From Pseudomonas faucium (GTDB lineage: Bacteria > Pseudomonadota > Gammaproteobacteria > Pseudomonadales > Pseudomonadaceae), in NCBI RefSeq assembly GCF_021602585.1, contig NZ_BQIP01000006.1:171970-235969 (forward strand): 64,000 nt of DNA. The letters are read 5' to 3'. Below, piece by piece: positions 1-9,417 of this stretch. The first letter of the stretch is position 1; each line of letters starts with the position of its first letter. The translations under genes were made by a program, and so were the position numbers. The notes under the pieces were generated by a model that saw nothing but the letters and a program-made list of their open reading frames with translations, did no database searches and had not been told where the DNA came from.

Positions 1-120
1 ATAGCCAACAATCATAGTAGTAGCCCATTAAATGTGATAGAGCTGGTGAGAACAAGCGGGTGCCCTACCGGCATTGGGCAACCTTTACTCTCAAAATAGC
101 AACTAGGAGGAGCCACCATA

Positions 121-183
121 ATGCGTACTTCAGTTGGTGTGGTGGCCCCGTCAACTAAGCGTAAACAACAGAGCTCTGGCTAG
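121..183 (+). CDS. possible 20-residue peptide ORF
   Basis: A 20-codon open frame starts with ATG and ends with TAG. A very strong purine-rich ribosome-binding stretch (AGGAGGAG) lies 8-16 bases upstream. The peptide has a Lys/Arg/Gln-rich end and no family I recognise. Nothing else in the first 200 bases looks coding. It ends about 20 bases before the convergent protease gene, so it could be the tail of a region cut by the window edge. It may also be chance; the ribosome-binding site is the only real support. Confidence 0.2.
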   Translation: MRTSVGVVAPSTKRKQQSSG

Positions 184-201
184 ACGCTCTCGCTTTGCAA
201 A

Positions 202-2616
202 CTATATCGCGGCCCGCTGACGTGCCTCCTCTCTTGTCTGCAACTGCAGAGCCAGGGTGGCTTGAATCTCGGTGTATAATTGTGCCTGCTCGTTATCGCG
301 GTCTGACACCGTCACTACAAGCGCGTAGGGCTCTTCAACCAGCACATCCGGATGATTCCACTCCCGATCCTGGCGAATTACCACCACGAACCACTTCTCG
401 TCCGGATTGCGCTGCTTAAAGGTCCATTTTGAGGACTGCACAGTGCCTCTGCTTCTCAGCTGCGCAGAGATATCCCGATTGGTCGCTGCATCGTCATTTC
501 GTGTCTCTGCTTCGTCCTGGTTTTCCTTGTTGAAGTGAGCCTGCACTTCATCAAGCGACTTACCTTTGACCAACCTGTAGCTAATCTGCGTGGCAAGATA
601 ATCCAACCGCGTGGTTCTCACAGCTGGCGAATAAGCGAGAGTCACGCTCAATTCCCTCAGCCCTCTCGCTTTGCGCAGATAAGACGCTGGCAGTGGCAAC
701 TCGAAGAACTGACAGGCGTCTTTTTCAATCGTCTCCTCGCACATTAGCACGACGCAGTGATCCGAGGATCGGAACAAATCGCTTTCGTTCACCTGCCCAT
801 AGCCGGCAACGTCGCGAGAAATCTCACGGTTATAGGTGGCTTTGTTGACCTTGTATCCCTTCCTCATTTCGTCAGAGAAAGTGGTCTCAATCTCGCTCGG
901 CAGCGAGGCATGATTCACCAGCATCGCTCGAAGCAAGTTAGCCGAGGCGTCCGGATATTCATTGAGTAAACGGCCGGAAAGGTAGGTGATGTAGGGGGCA
1001 GAGAAGCTCGTACCGCAGATTTCTTTGAACAGCGTATTGCCCTGAAACTGGTAGTTCAAGGTCAGAACACCCAGGCCGCGCATTTCCGTCTTCCACTGGC
1101 TATTCCTGAAATGCACCGGGCACGCCAGGTTTCCTCCATGAGCCACCAGCTCCGGCTTCAACGCGCCTTTAACCGACGGGCCATGACGCGTGAATGGCGA
1201 TGGCTGATTCTCACAGGAAGGAGATAGCTGATGAATTTCAGGATAACGCTGACTGTCCACGGTAGCATCGTGTCGAGCAATACTCCCGACCGTTAGCACG
1301 TTCATTGCCGGTGCTGGATCAATGATGACGCTGGTCTCGTGCAACAGGTACTCGGGGTACTCTTCGCGCCAGCTATTGATAGGTACAGCAGGGTCAGATG
1401 ACCCCATGAAATTACCGGTCGAGACTACGAACAGGACGTTGTGCTTACGCGCAAGCACATCCAGGATGTAAGCCAACCCGCGAACGTGGCTGCCGTCATA
1501 GGGAGCATTACTGTTCCCCAATGAAAGGTTGAAAATTCTGCACCCTAAACCTACGAAGTGCTCAACAGCCTCCGTCAGAGTGGCCTCAACGGTGTGCTCG
1601 TCGTAAATAGGATTCTCGGTATCTGGGCATTTCCGCATGACCTTGCCGTTATAGAGCCAAAACTCCGGCCGCCAGTAGTTACTGCGGTCACAAGCTTCAA
1701 CGTCACCATACAGAGCGATGCCGGCTACAGCGGTACCGTGCCCCACTTCATCGAATTCGTCTTGGCCTTCAACGAATGATTCACTCTCGGCAATTGCGGA
1801 TCTAAGAAGTGGATGGTTGGTGTTGATCCCACTGTCGAGAATGCATACTCGTGCTGCTTCGAGGGCAGGTTGCGGAATGTTGCCTGGAAGCTCAGATATA
1901 TCTCGGTTCAGCTGGGCATAAGTGATGCCGGTCTGCGGTATCCGATCGACCAGACGCACATCGCTGTGATTCAAAAGCAGGTCAGCCTGCGCCTGAGTAG
2001 TTTCAACGCGATACATGACCAAGCTGTCGTAATTCAGCTTGTGCACAGTCTGGATACCAGACTCTTCCAACCATTTCTCAAAACCCGTGACGAGGCGAAT
2101 CCGCGCTGGATGATTCATGACGTAGTGAGGCCATAGCTCAACATCCAGCTTAAAGTTCTCGCCATCTGGGAGGCCAAGATTGCGCAGCGCCCAGCTCTTC
2201 CTATCCTCTGCAGACCAGGCATCAATACCCTCGATGGCTTCGAGAATCTGCTTATAGCTTACGGTTTGACCCAGGACGCCGAGCTTGTTCAGGTGGTCTT
2301 GGAAAACCGCTAAGCCCTGCTCGGTGGCGAACACGACGCACACCTGCTTGCCTTCCTGACTGATGAACTCCAAGCCATGCTTTTGGAGATTTTCGAAGGT
2401 CATCGCGCCGTCATACTGCAACTTAAGCACGAAAGGGGAGTTTTCTGCGGACTTAATTTGCTGGCGCGCAATGCCTGCGGCAGTGGCGAAGTAGCCGTTC
2501 AGCTTTTGACCATGCCCGCGCAAGTCACCTCGTTTGGCGAACTTTGGCGGATTTTTTGTCCGGCGGGCATTGTCGAGATTTTCGCGCTCAAAGCTCAGGT
2601 GCTTGTACGTTGCCAT
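202..2616 (-). CDS. ietS: S8 (subtilisin-like) serine protease, IetS-like
   Basis: An 804-residue cytoplasmic protein with no signal peptide. A peptidase S8 core spans roughly residues 250-560. The full catalytic set is visible: Asp261 in ILDSGI, His293 in GHGTAVAG, the oxyanion Asn402 in STGN, and Ser537 in GTSFSAP. The first 250 residues and the last 240 are family-specific and probably bind partner or substrate. The gene lies 23 bases downstream of an AAA ATPase on the same strand. That two-gene layout is the IetAS module, known from plasmid incompatibility work and later reported as phage defence. The inferred role is an ATPase-gated protease that attacks host or phage targets on infection. 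Family assignment is firm; the defence role is inferred from the pairing. Confidence 0.85.
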   Translation of the reverse strand: MATYKHLSFERENLDNARRTKNPPKFAKRGDLRGHGQKLNGYFATAAGIARQQIKSAENSPFVLKLQYDGAMTFENLQKHGLEFISQEGKQVCVVFATEQGLAVFQDHLNKLGVLGQTVSYKQILEAIEGIDAWSAEDRKSWALRNLGLPDGENFKLDVELWPHYVMNHPARIRLVTGFEKWLEESGIQTVHKLNYDSLVMYRVETTQAQADLLLNHSDVRLVDRIPQTGITYAQLNRDISELPGNIPQPALEAARVCILDSGINTNHPLLRSAIAESESFVEGQDEFDEVGHGTAVAGIALYGDVEACDRSNYWRPEFWLYNGKVMRKCPDTENPIYDEHTVEATLTEAVEHFVGLGCRIFNLSLGNSNAPYDGSHVRGLAYILDVLARKHNVLFVVSTGNFMGSSDPAVPINSWREEYPEYLLHETSVIIDPAPAMNVLTVGSIARHDATVDSQRYPEIHQLSPSCENQPSPFTRHGPSVKGALKPELVAHGGNLACPVHFRNSQWKTEMRGLGVLTLNYQFQGNTLFKEICGTSFSAPYITYLSGRLLNEYPDASANLLRAMLVNHASLPSEIETTFSDEMRKGYKVNKATYNREISRDVAGYGQVNESDLFRSSDHCVVLMCEETIEKDACQFFELPLPASYLRKARGLRELSVTLAYSPAVRTTRLDYLATQISYRLVKGKSLDEVQAHFNKENQDEAETRNDDAATNRDISAQLRSRGTVQSSKWTFKQRNPDEKWFVVVIRQDREWNHPDVLVEEPYALVVTVSDRDNEQAQLYTEIQATLALQLQTREEARQRAAI

Positions 2617-2639
2617 TCATCATCCTTGACTGCAGCGGA

Positions 2640-3623
2640 TCAGTGTTTTCGAAGCCCCTCTCGCACCAATGCACTACGAAGCTCTTTGATGGTGAGGAAC
2701 TCTTGGTTTCGCAATATCATACGCTTAATGGCACGCCGAACAACTCGTTCGACATCGGCACCACTTTTCCCTTCAAGCTCTGCCAGCAACTCGCCGTCAT
2801 CTAGCTCAAATTGTCGGCGAATACCCCGCAACTTTAGCTGCAACAATGCGGTAAGCTGTTTTCTATCAGGAAGTGGAAATTCAATGGCGTCATCAAACCG
2901 GCGCCAAATTGCTGAGTCAAGAATACTTTCGTGGTTGGTCGCTGCCAAAATGAGGCTCTGGCCATCGTAAGCATCCATCATCTGCAATACAGCATTGACC
3001 ACACGGCGGAGCTCACCGTGATCAGAACTATCACCACGCTCTTTGCCAATCGCATCAAACTCGTCAAACAAAACAACCAACTGATGCTTCGAAATGAACT
3101 CAAACACCTTTCGCAGGTTGGCGGCAGTTTCTCCGAGGAACGACGACACCAGTGCGTCGAGCCGCACGATAGCCAATGGCCGGTCCAGCTCGAAGGCGAT
3201 CACTTCGGCCGCAAGAGTCTTACCGCAACCTGGTGGACCGAAGAAAATGACCTTGCCTGAGGGCTTCATACCGTAGCTGCGAAGGACCTCAGAGCGGCGA
3301 TGCTCCTCAAGCATCTCCTCGATCATGACGGCACTGCTTTCAGGTAGGATGATCTCTTCGAGCGATCGCTTGGGCGGCCTAATATCGAGAAGCGGAAGTC
3401 CACGCTCCTTATCTACAGGAATGTCAGCGGTAAATTGCGGTTTACGTGCAGACTGAACATGCATGTCGCCGCCGTAAAGAATCTGTTCCAGATCATTGGC
3501 CAGAAGGTGGTGCTGTTTTTGCCGCTCTTCTTCGATAATAGCTTCCGAAGCACGACGGAAGGCCGCCTGATCCCCGAGTGTTCCGGCCTTGAAGAGCTGC
3601 CGTAGTATTTTTCCGTTAGCCAT
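2640..3623 (-). CDS. ietA: AAA family ATPase, IetA-like partner of the S8 protease
   Basis: A 327-residue AAA+ protein. Walker A GPPGCGKT is at residues 129-136, Walker B LVVLFDEFD at 182-190, sensor-1 Asn at 230 (AATN), and the arginine-finger pair RRF at 241-243. The N-terminal 90 residues are helical and charged; the C-terminal lid runs to residue 327. It is the first gene of a two-gene unit with the S8 protease and presumably drives or gates it by ATP hydrolysis. A single AAA module of this size next to an S8 protease is the IetA arrangement. The ATG start is preceded by a usable AGGACC stretch. Base composition is lower in GC than the core genes to the right. Confidence 0.83.
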   Translation of the reverse strand: MANGKILRQLFKAGTLGDQAAFRRASEAIIEEERQKQHHLLANDLEQILYGGDMHVQSARKPQFTADIPVDKERGLPLLDIRPPKRSLEEIILPESSAVMIEEMLEEHRRSEVLRSYGMKPSGKVIFFGPPGCGKTLAAEVIAFELDRPLAIVRLDALVSSFLGETAANLRKVFEFISKHQLVVLFDEFDAIGKERGDSSDHGELRRVVNAVLQMMDAYDGQSLILAATNHESILDSAIWRRFDDAIEFPLPDRKQLTALLQLKLRGIRRQFELDDGELLAELEGKSGADVERVVRRAIKRMILRNQEFLTIKELRSALVREGLRKH

Positions 3624-3663
3624 TTGATAGGTCCTGCAATTAGGTTGTTTCTCAGAGTCGTCA

Positions 3664-4550
3664 ACTCATGAAACCAATTCTTGCCCTAAGCAGTACAACT
3701 AACAGGCTGAATCAATGAGAGCTAACATGAACGGACTCCTTTCCAATAATCACTATAGTGCAAACTCTAAAAACTCTTACACTAAGCCTACTGCAAGAGT
3801 ATCGCCTAGGGTGGCTATTTGTCCAGTATTTCCAAAGCCTCAGCTCGGATTTTCAATGACAGTCGACGAGCGGCTTTGCTTGCGAGGACGATGAGCCGCC
3901 CTCTGTAAAAACGCCACTCCAAGGATAGTCAGATACCCGCACACCCAGCATGCTGGCCGGGAGAACCTGCAAGCATCTGCAACTAGATAACTTTCTCGCT
4001 AAAACTAGAACGTCGAACACTAAGCATGATCCATGCGTGCACCACAACACCTAAAAATTCTGCAATCTTATACCGTTATCAAACTTCTCAGCTGTTTGTT
4101 CAGCCTGCAGGGTGCTTAAGACCTGTAATTGAAGAGATTGGAGTTGCGCTACACATGCGATGACCGGCGAAGCGGGCTTGGTGCCAGATGAAAAAGTTAA
4201 GTTTCGAGGCTACATCTGGCCCGAAAAGCGCCAAAAGTTTACTAAAAAATTATACAAAGCAACGTTTTTACATTTCTTGCCGTTGCCGACAGGCTGGAGC
4301 CCAGAATTCTAGGGGGGAAAATTCTCAATCACAAAACGCAACCAAAAACTAATAGCGCAGATCGGGGTATTGAGCCAAAACCAAGCCCTCTAAATAGATA
4401 GATAAAGACATCGACGATCGCCCCGGCAAGTGGCCCGGGCGATGTGTTTACGGGGTGTGATTGAACAAAGGCGACCATTCTACGCCAACCTGCGGCGTTT
4501 CACAGGGTGGTCGGATGGTGGGGCGGGTTGGGGCCGCTTCGCGGCCCATT
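3664..4550. other. gene-free, AT-richer spacer upstream of ietA
   Basis: About 890 bases without a convincing gene. It must contain the promoter of the ietAS-like pair, reading leftwards. A 50-codon frame at 4160-4312 (+) has no ribosome-binding site and is probably chance. A hairpin at 4417-4443 has 7-base arms (ATCGCCC / GGGCGAT) with further inner pairing and no T-run. The spacer probably marks the border between accessory and core DNA, because composition rises sharply to the right of about 4400. Confidence 0.5.
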
Positions 4551-4650
4551 CGCCGGCAAGCCGGCTCCCACAGAAGGCCTGTGGCGAACCTGTGGCTGCC
4601 GGCTGCCACAGAAGGCCCTTGGCGAACCCGTGGGAGCCGGCTTGCCGGCG
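4551..4650. repeat. REP pair, inverted (GCCGGCAAGCCGGCTCCCACA type)
   Basis: Two outward copies of the putida-type REP unit: CGCCGGCAAGCCGGCTCCCA at the left and its reverse complement at 4629-4650. Two degenerate internal copies lie between them. The whole folds as a large cruciform just downstream of the 145-residue gene on the minus strand, and may stabilise or end that transcript. Confidence 0.75.
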
Positions 4651-4676
4651 ATGAGGCCAGCACAGCCTCACATGAA

Positions 4677-5114
4677 TCAGACGTGACGCTGCTTGGCCTT
4701 GCCCCGCGGCAACCGGCAACGGTCACCCTGCTCGGCCAGGCGCGCGGCATAGGCGGCCTTGACGCTGAAGCCGCCGCTGCGGGCAGGCTGTTCAACGGCC
4801 TTGGCCGGCTTGGCGGCGGGCGCGCTGGCGGCCTTGGCCGCAGGTTTGGCCGCGGCCACGACCTCGGCCGGTGCTGCAGCCGCCTTGGCGGTCTTGCGCA
4901 GTTCGGCCAGCGACGGCGTCTTGTTTTTCGCGGCAGCTGCCGCTTCAGGCTTGACCAGCGAGCGCTGGCACGACTTGCACGATACGTCCTCGGTCACGGC
5001 AGTGCTGACAAGGGTCTGACTGCTGCGCCCACAGGCGGAATCGAGGCCATTGGTGGAAAAGTGAGTAACCAAAAGCGAACATCTCCGAAGCGTTGTCATT
5101 GAAGCGGCCGGCAT
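4677..5114 (-). CDS. small protein with Cys motif and Ala/Lys-rich tail
   Basis: 145 residues. The first 50 carry a compact conserved-looking segment with THFSTNG, ACGRSS and a CKSCQR pair, which suggests a small zinc-binding or structural domain. It is followed by about 60 residues of Ala, Pro and Lys repeats like those in AlgP/histone H1-like bacterial proteins, and a short basic end (LPRGKAKQRH). A second in-frame ATG at 5099 could be the true start, since neither has a strong ribosome-binding site. The gene is divergent from the MorA-like gene. I do not recognise a named family. Nucleic-acid binding is a guess from the basic tail. Confidence 0.6.
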   Translation of the reverse strand: MPAASMTTLRRCSLLVTHFSTNGLDSACGRSSQTLVSTAVTEDVSCKSCQRSLVKPEAAAAAKNKTPSLAELRKTAKAAAAPAEVVAAAKPAAKAASAPAAKPAKAVEQPARSGGFSVKAAYAARLAEQGDRCRLPRGKAKQRHV

Positions 5115-5332
5115 TCTCGCACAGGAAGCAGGGTCTTGCCGAACCCAGCGCCGGCACCACGACTACCGGCAATCGATGACCGGGCTGGCACTTTGCCATA
5201 ATGCCAGGCATGCTAGCCCGTTTCGGGTGTCCGGCCTTATAGTGCGCCACCACGGTCCCGGCCCCTGTAGGCACCGGCATGCACCGTGCATAACAAAACC
5301 TGCCATCGCCAGCCCAATCGCAGGACCAACGC

Positions 5333-8300
5333 TTGACCAATCTCAATCATCCGTCGTCGCTGTGCCCTGCAACCTCGGCTCCGGTCGCGTCCCTGCGCGG
5401 TTCGGTAAAGGGTGCGTTGGCCCTGCTCGCGCTGGTGTTGCTGGGCCTGCTGCTGTGGCAACTGTTCGCCCAGTTCAGCCATACCCAGGACGACCAGCGC
5501 CAGCAGAACCTGGAAGCCAGCGCCGAGCTTGCCGACCACCTGACCCTGAACATGGCGCTCAAGGCCCAGCAGGCGCTGAATGTGGTACAGCCCTACGTCA
5601 AGGCGCCGACACCGGCCGCCCTACCGAGCCTGGTCGCCACCTTGCGCGAACGCCTGCCGAGCCTGCGCGAGCTGGCCTGGATCGACCACAGCGGGCAGCT
5701 GCGCGGCGACAGCCTGGCCGGCAGCCCCGACCGCCAACTGATTGACGAGCTGCTGACGCTGAACCAGGGCCAGGGCTTCTTCTTCTCCAACTCGCCCGAC
5801 AACCGCACGATCTACCTGCTGCTGCGCCAAACCAGCGAACAGGACCGCGGCTACTGGCTGCTGCGCCTGTCCAGCGACTACTACCAGGCCCTCACCGTGC
5901 ACCTGGACGGCCCCAGCCACCCACTGTGGCTGCTGGAAAACAGCCGCAGCGGCGAGGTGCTGCAGCGCCATGGCCCGGTGGCCACCAGCAACGAGCCGCT
6001 ACAAAGCGTGATGCTGGCCTTCATCGACAACAGCACCTGGCAGCTGCGCGGCCTGTTCGACGCGGGCCTTGCGCGCCAGAAGCTGCTGCCGGCGCTGCTC
6101 GGCAAATGCCTGCTGGCGCTGTTCTGCGCGCTGCTGCCGGTACTGGCGCTGATCAACATGCGCCGCCGCCAACGCGCCTTGCAGGAAGACCGCCGGCGCT
6201 ACCAGGAAATCTTCGAAGGCACAGGCGTGGCCCTGTGCGTGCTCGACCTGTCCAGCCTGCCCGGCCAGCTCGACCGCTACCACCTGCGCAACCTCGCCGC
6301 GCTCAAGCAGAGCCTGGCCCTGGACGGCAACCTGCGCCGCACGCTGCTGCAGGAGCTGAAGATCACCGAAATCAACCAGGTGGCGCGCCAGCTGCTCAAC
6401 GTCGACTGCCACGAAGGCGCCTGGCAGCGGCTGATCGACGGCAGCGGCGATGGCCGCGACAGCGTGGGCATGCAGCTGATCGACGCGCTGATCGAACAGC
6501 GCCCTTCGCTGGAGCTGGAAGTGCGCCTGCCAGCGCCGCTGGGCGGCGAGTTACACCTGTGGCTGATGGCGCGCCTGCCGCAGCAGCGCCGCGACTACCA
6601 GGCAGTGATCCTGAGCATCAGCGACATCACCAGCCGCAAGCAGGTGGAGCTGTCGCTGCTGGAGCGCGAAAGCTTCTGGTCGGACGTGGTGCGAACCGTG
6701 CCCGACCAGCTGTACGTCCAGGACGTGCTCAACCAGCGGATGATCTTCAGCAACCGCCACCTCGGCGAAACCCTGGGCTACAACCGCATCGAGCTGGCGC
6801 AGATGGGCGAGCGCTTCTGGGAGCTGCTGCTGCACCCCGAAGACGCCGCCAGCTACCAGGCCATGCGCCAGCAGCAGCGCGACACCGGCCACAGCCAGGC
6901 GCTGCACACCCAGCTGCGCTTCCGCCACCGCGACGGCGGCTGGCGCTGCTACGACATCCGCGAACAAGTGCTGACCCGCGACAGCGACGGCCTGGTCACG
7001 CGCATCATCGGCGTGGGCAAGGACGTCACCGTGCAGATCGAGGCCAGCCAGTCGCTGCGCGACAGCGAACAGCGCTACCGCATGCTCGCCGAAAGCATCA
7101 GCGACGTGATCTTCTCCACCGACAGCAAGCTGCAGCTCAACTACGTCAGCCCCTCGGTGCAGGCCGTGCTGGGCTACCCGGCCGACTGGATCTTCGACAA
7201 CGGCTGGCAGTCGATCATCGCCAACCCCGCCCAGCTCACCGGCATCTACAGCCTGATGGAACGGGTCAGCCGGGCCATGGGCGACAGCGAAGAGCTGGCG
7301 CAGTTGCGCCAGCGCCTGCCGACCCAGCTGTTCCTGTTCGACTGCCTGCGCGCCGATGGCCGCAAGATCCCCATCGAACTGCGCCTGGTGCTGATCTGGG
7401 ACGACCACGAGCGCTTCGAAGGCGTGCTCGGCGTGGGCCGCGACATCAGCCAGCAGCGCCGCGCGGAAAAAGACCTGCGCATGGCCGCCACGGTTTTCGA
7501 GCACTCCACCTCGGCCATCCTCATCACCGACCCGGCCGGCTACATCGTGCAGGCCAACGAAGCGTTCAGCCGGGTCAGCGGCTATGCGGTGAGCGAGGTG
7601 CTCGACCAACTGCCCGGCATGCTCACCGTCGACGAACAGCAGGAAGGCCACCTGCGCTACGTGGTCAAGCAACTGCACCAGCGCGGCAGCTGGGAAGGCG
7701 AAGTGTGGCTCAAGCGCCGCGACGGCGAGCGCTACCCGGCGTGGGTCGGCATTACCGCGGTGCTGGACGACGAAGGCGACCTGGCCAGCTACGTGTGCTT
7801 CTTCACCGACATCAGCGAGCGCAAGGCCAGCGAACAGCGCATCCACCGCCTGGCCTACTACGACGCCCTCACCCACCTGCCCAACCGCACGCTGTTCCAG
7901 GACCGCCTGCACACCGCCCTGCAACAGGCCGAGCGGCAGAAGGCGTGGGTGGTGCTGATGTTCCTCGACCTCGACCGCTTCAAGCCGATCAACGACTCCC
8001 TCGGCCACGCCGCGGGCGACCGCATGCTCAAGGACATGGCCCTGCGCCTGCTGGCCTGCGTCGACGACGACGACACCGTGGCGCGCATGGGCGGCGACGA
8101 GTTCACCCTGCTGCTGCAGCCGCGCGCCACCCGCGAGATGGCGCTGAACCGCGCCATCCACGTGGCCGAGAACATCCTCGGCAGCCTGGTGCGCCCGTTC
8201 GTGCTGGAGAACCGCGAGTTCTTCGTCACCGCCAGCATCGGCATCGCCCTCAGCCCGCAGGACGGCAGCGAGCTGAGCCAGCTGATGAAGAACGCCGACA

Positions 8301-9163
8301 CCGCCATGTACCACGCCAAGGAGCGCGGCAAGAACAACTTCCAGTTCTACCAGGCCGAGATGAACGCCAGCGCCCTGGAGCGCCTGGAGCTGGAAAGCGA
8401 CCTGCGCCATGCCCTGGAGCAGAACGAGTTCATCCTCTACTACCAGCCGCAGTTCAGCGGCGACGGCAAGCGCCTGACCGGTGCCGAGGCGCTGCTGCGC
8501 TGGCGCCACCCGACTCGCGGCCTGGTGCCACCGGGCGACTTCATCCCGGTGATCGAAGAGCTGGGCCTGGTGGTAGACGTCGGCGACTGGGTGCTGCGCG
8601 AAGCCAGCCGCCAGCTCAAGGCCTGGCACAAGGCCAAGGTGCGCGTGCCGAAGGTGTCAGTGAACATCTCGGCGCGGCAGTTCTCCGATGGCCAGCTAGG
8701 CAACCGCATCGCCACCATCCTCGAGGAAACCGGGCTGCCGCCGGCGTGCCTGGAGCTGGAGCTGACCGAAAGCATCCTGATGCGCGATGTGAACGAGGCG
8801 ATGCAGATTCTCGACAGCCTGAAGGTGCTGGGCCTGAGCATCGCGGTCGACGACTTCGGCACCGGCTATTCATCGCTCAACTACCTCAAGCAGTTCCCCA
8901 TCGACGTGCTGAAGATCGACCGCACCTTCGTCGACGGCCTGCCCGAAGGCGAGCAGGACGCGCAGATTGCCCGGGCGATCATCGCCATGGCCCACAGCCT
9001 GAACCTGGCGGTGATCGCCGAGGGCGTGGAAACCCACGAGCAGCTGGAGTTCTTGCGCGAGCATGGCTGCGACGAGGTGCAGGGCTACCTGTTCGGCCGG
9101 CCGATGCCGGCCAACCAGTTCGAGGCGCAGTTCTCCAACGAGACGCTGTTCATGTTCCATTGA
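5333..9163 (+). CDS. morA: MorA-like membrane PAS-GGDEF-EAL cyclic-di-GMP protein
   Basis: 1276 residues starting at TTG, with AGGA 8 bases upstream. Transmembrane segments near residues 25-47 and 250-272 enclose a periplasmic sensor domain. Several PAS/PAC domains follow (about 275-850), then GGDEF (RMGGDEF near residue 922) and EAL. The EAL signature EALLRW (near 1052), ELELTES, DDFGTG, DVLKID and AEGVET are all present, so phosphodiesterase activity is expected. GGDEF is intact, so cyclase activity is possible. The inhibitory RxxD site just before GGDEF is replaced by Asp residues. Size, layout and its place just before glyA match MorA of P. putida, which controls flagellar development and biofilm formation. 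Confidence 0.88.
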   Translation: MTNLNHPSSLCPATSAPVASLRGSVKGALALLALVLLGLLLWQLFAQFSHTQDDQRQQNLEASAELADHLTLNMALKAQQALNVVQPYVKAPTPAALPSLVATLRERLPSLRELAWIDHSGQLRGDSLAGSPDRQLIDELLTLNQGQGFFFSNSPDNRTIYLLLRQTSEQDRGYWLLRLSSDYYQALTVHLDGPSHPLWLLENSRSGEVLQRHGPVATSNEPLQSVMLAFIDNSTWQLRGLFDAGLARQKLLPALLGKCLLALFCALLPVLALINMRRRQRALQEDRRRYQEIFEGTGVALCVLDLSSLPGQLDRYHLRNLAALKQSLALDGNLRRTLLQELKITEINQVARQLLNVDCHEGAWQRLIDGSGDGRDSVGMQLIDALIEQRPSLELEVRLPAPLGGELHLWLMARLPQQRRDYQAVILSISDITSRKQVELSLLERESFWSDVVRTVPDQLYVQDVLNQRMIFSNRHLGETLGYNRIELAQMGERFWELLLHPEDAASYQAMRQQQRDTGHSQALHTQLRFRHRDGGWRCYDIREQVLTRDSDGLVTRIIGVGKDVTVQIEASQSLRDSEQRYRMLAESISDVIFSTDSKLQLNYVSPSVQAVLGYPADWIFDNGWQSIIANPAQLTGIYSLMERVSRAMGDSEELAQLRQRLPTQLFLFDCLRADGRKIPIELRLVLIWDDHERFEGVLGVGRDISQQRRAEKDLRMAATVFEHSTSAILITDPAGYIVQANEAFSRVSGYAVSEVLDQLPGMLTVDEQQEGHLRYVVKQLHQRGSWEGEVWLKRRDGERYPAWVGITAVLDDEGDLASYVCFFTDISERKASEQRIHRLAYYDALTHLPNRTLFQDRLHTALQQAERQKAWVVLMFLDLDRFKPINDSLGHAAGDRMLKDMALRLLACVDDDDTVARMGGDEFTLLLQPRATREMALNRAIHVAENILGSLVRPFVLENREFFVTASIGIALSPQDGSELSQLMKNADTAMYHAKERGKNNFQFYQAEMNASALERLELESDLRHALEQNEFILYYQPQFSGDGKRLTGAEALLRWRHPTRGLVPPGDFIPVIEELGLVVDVGDWVLREASRQLKAWHKAKVRVPKVSVNISARQFSDGQLGNRIATILEETGLPPACLELELTESILMRDVNEAMQILDSLKVLGLSIAVDDFGTGYSSLNYLKQFPIDVLKIDRTFVDGLPEGEQDAQIARAIIAMAHSLNLAVIAEGVETHEQLEFLREHGCDEVQGYLFGRPMPANQFEAQFSNETLFMFH

Positions 9164-9213
9164 GGGAGCCTGCTCAGCGGAGCGGGAGGGGGCTTTGAGG
9201 CGGGCGCGGTCCT

Positions 9214-9250
9214 TGTGGGAGCCGGCTTGCCGGCGATGGGGGCAAAGCCC
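9214..9250. repeat. single REP unit
   Basis: One TGTGGGAGCCGGCTTGCCGG unit followed by a GGGGCAAAGCCCC hairpin, between the MorA-like gene and glyA. It is the same family as the pairs at 4551, 34146, 48690 and 60161. Confidence 0.65.
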
Positions 9251-9417
9251 CCCAAAACCGGACCTCAGAGTCAACTCCCGCCCCCACGCCAGCCCAGGCG
9301 CGGCGCGGGATGCAACATGAAGCCCATTGGTCCGCGACTTGACGCCAGTTCATATGCCAGGCGCGAATCAATCGGTTAGAATGCCCCCCCAATCCCGCCC
9401 GATCCTTGAGGACCGTT

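Noticed and set aside
3853-4050. 65-codon frame on the minus strand
   Set aside because: Cys/Trp/Ser-rich with no start signal; probably chance.
4160-4312. 50-codon frame in the ietA upstream spacer
   Set aside because: Protein-like but no ribosome-binding site and within chance length for AT-rich DNA.
6551-8629. 692-codon open frame antisense to the MorA-like gene
   Set aside because: High-GC shadow of a real gene; Val/Ala/His/Gln-rich composition and no motifs.
5926-9198. 1090-codon second frame over the MorA-like gene
   Set aside because: Arg/Ala/Pro-rich out-of-frame reading of the GGDEF-EAL gene.
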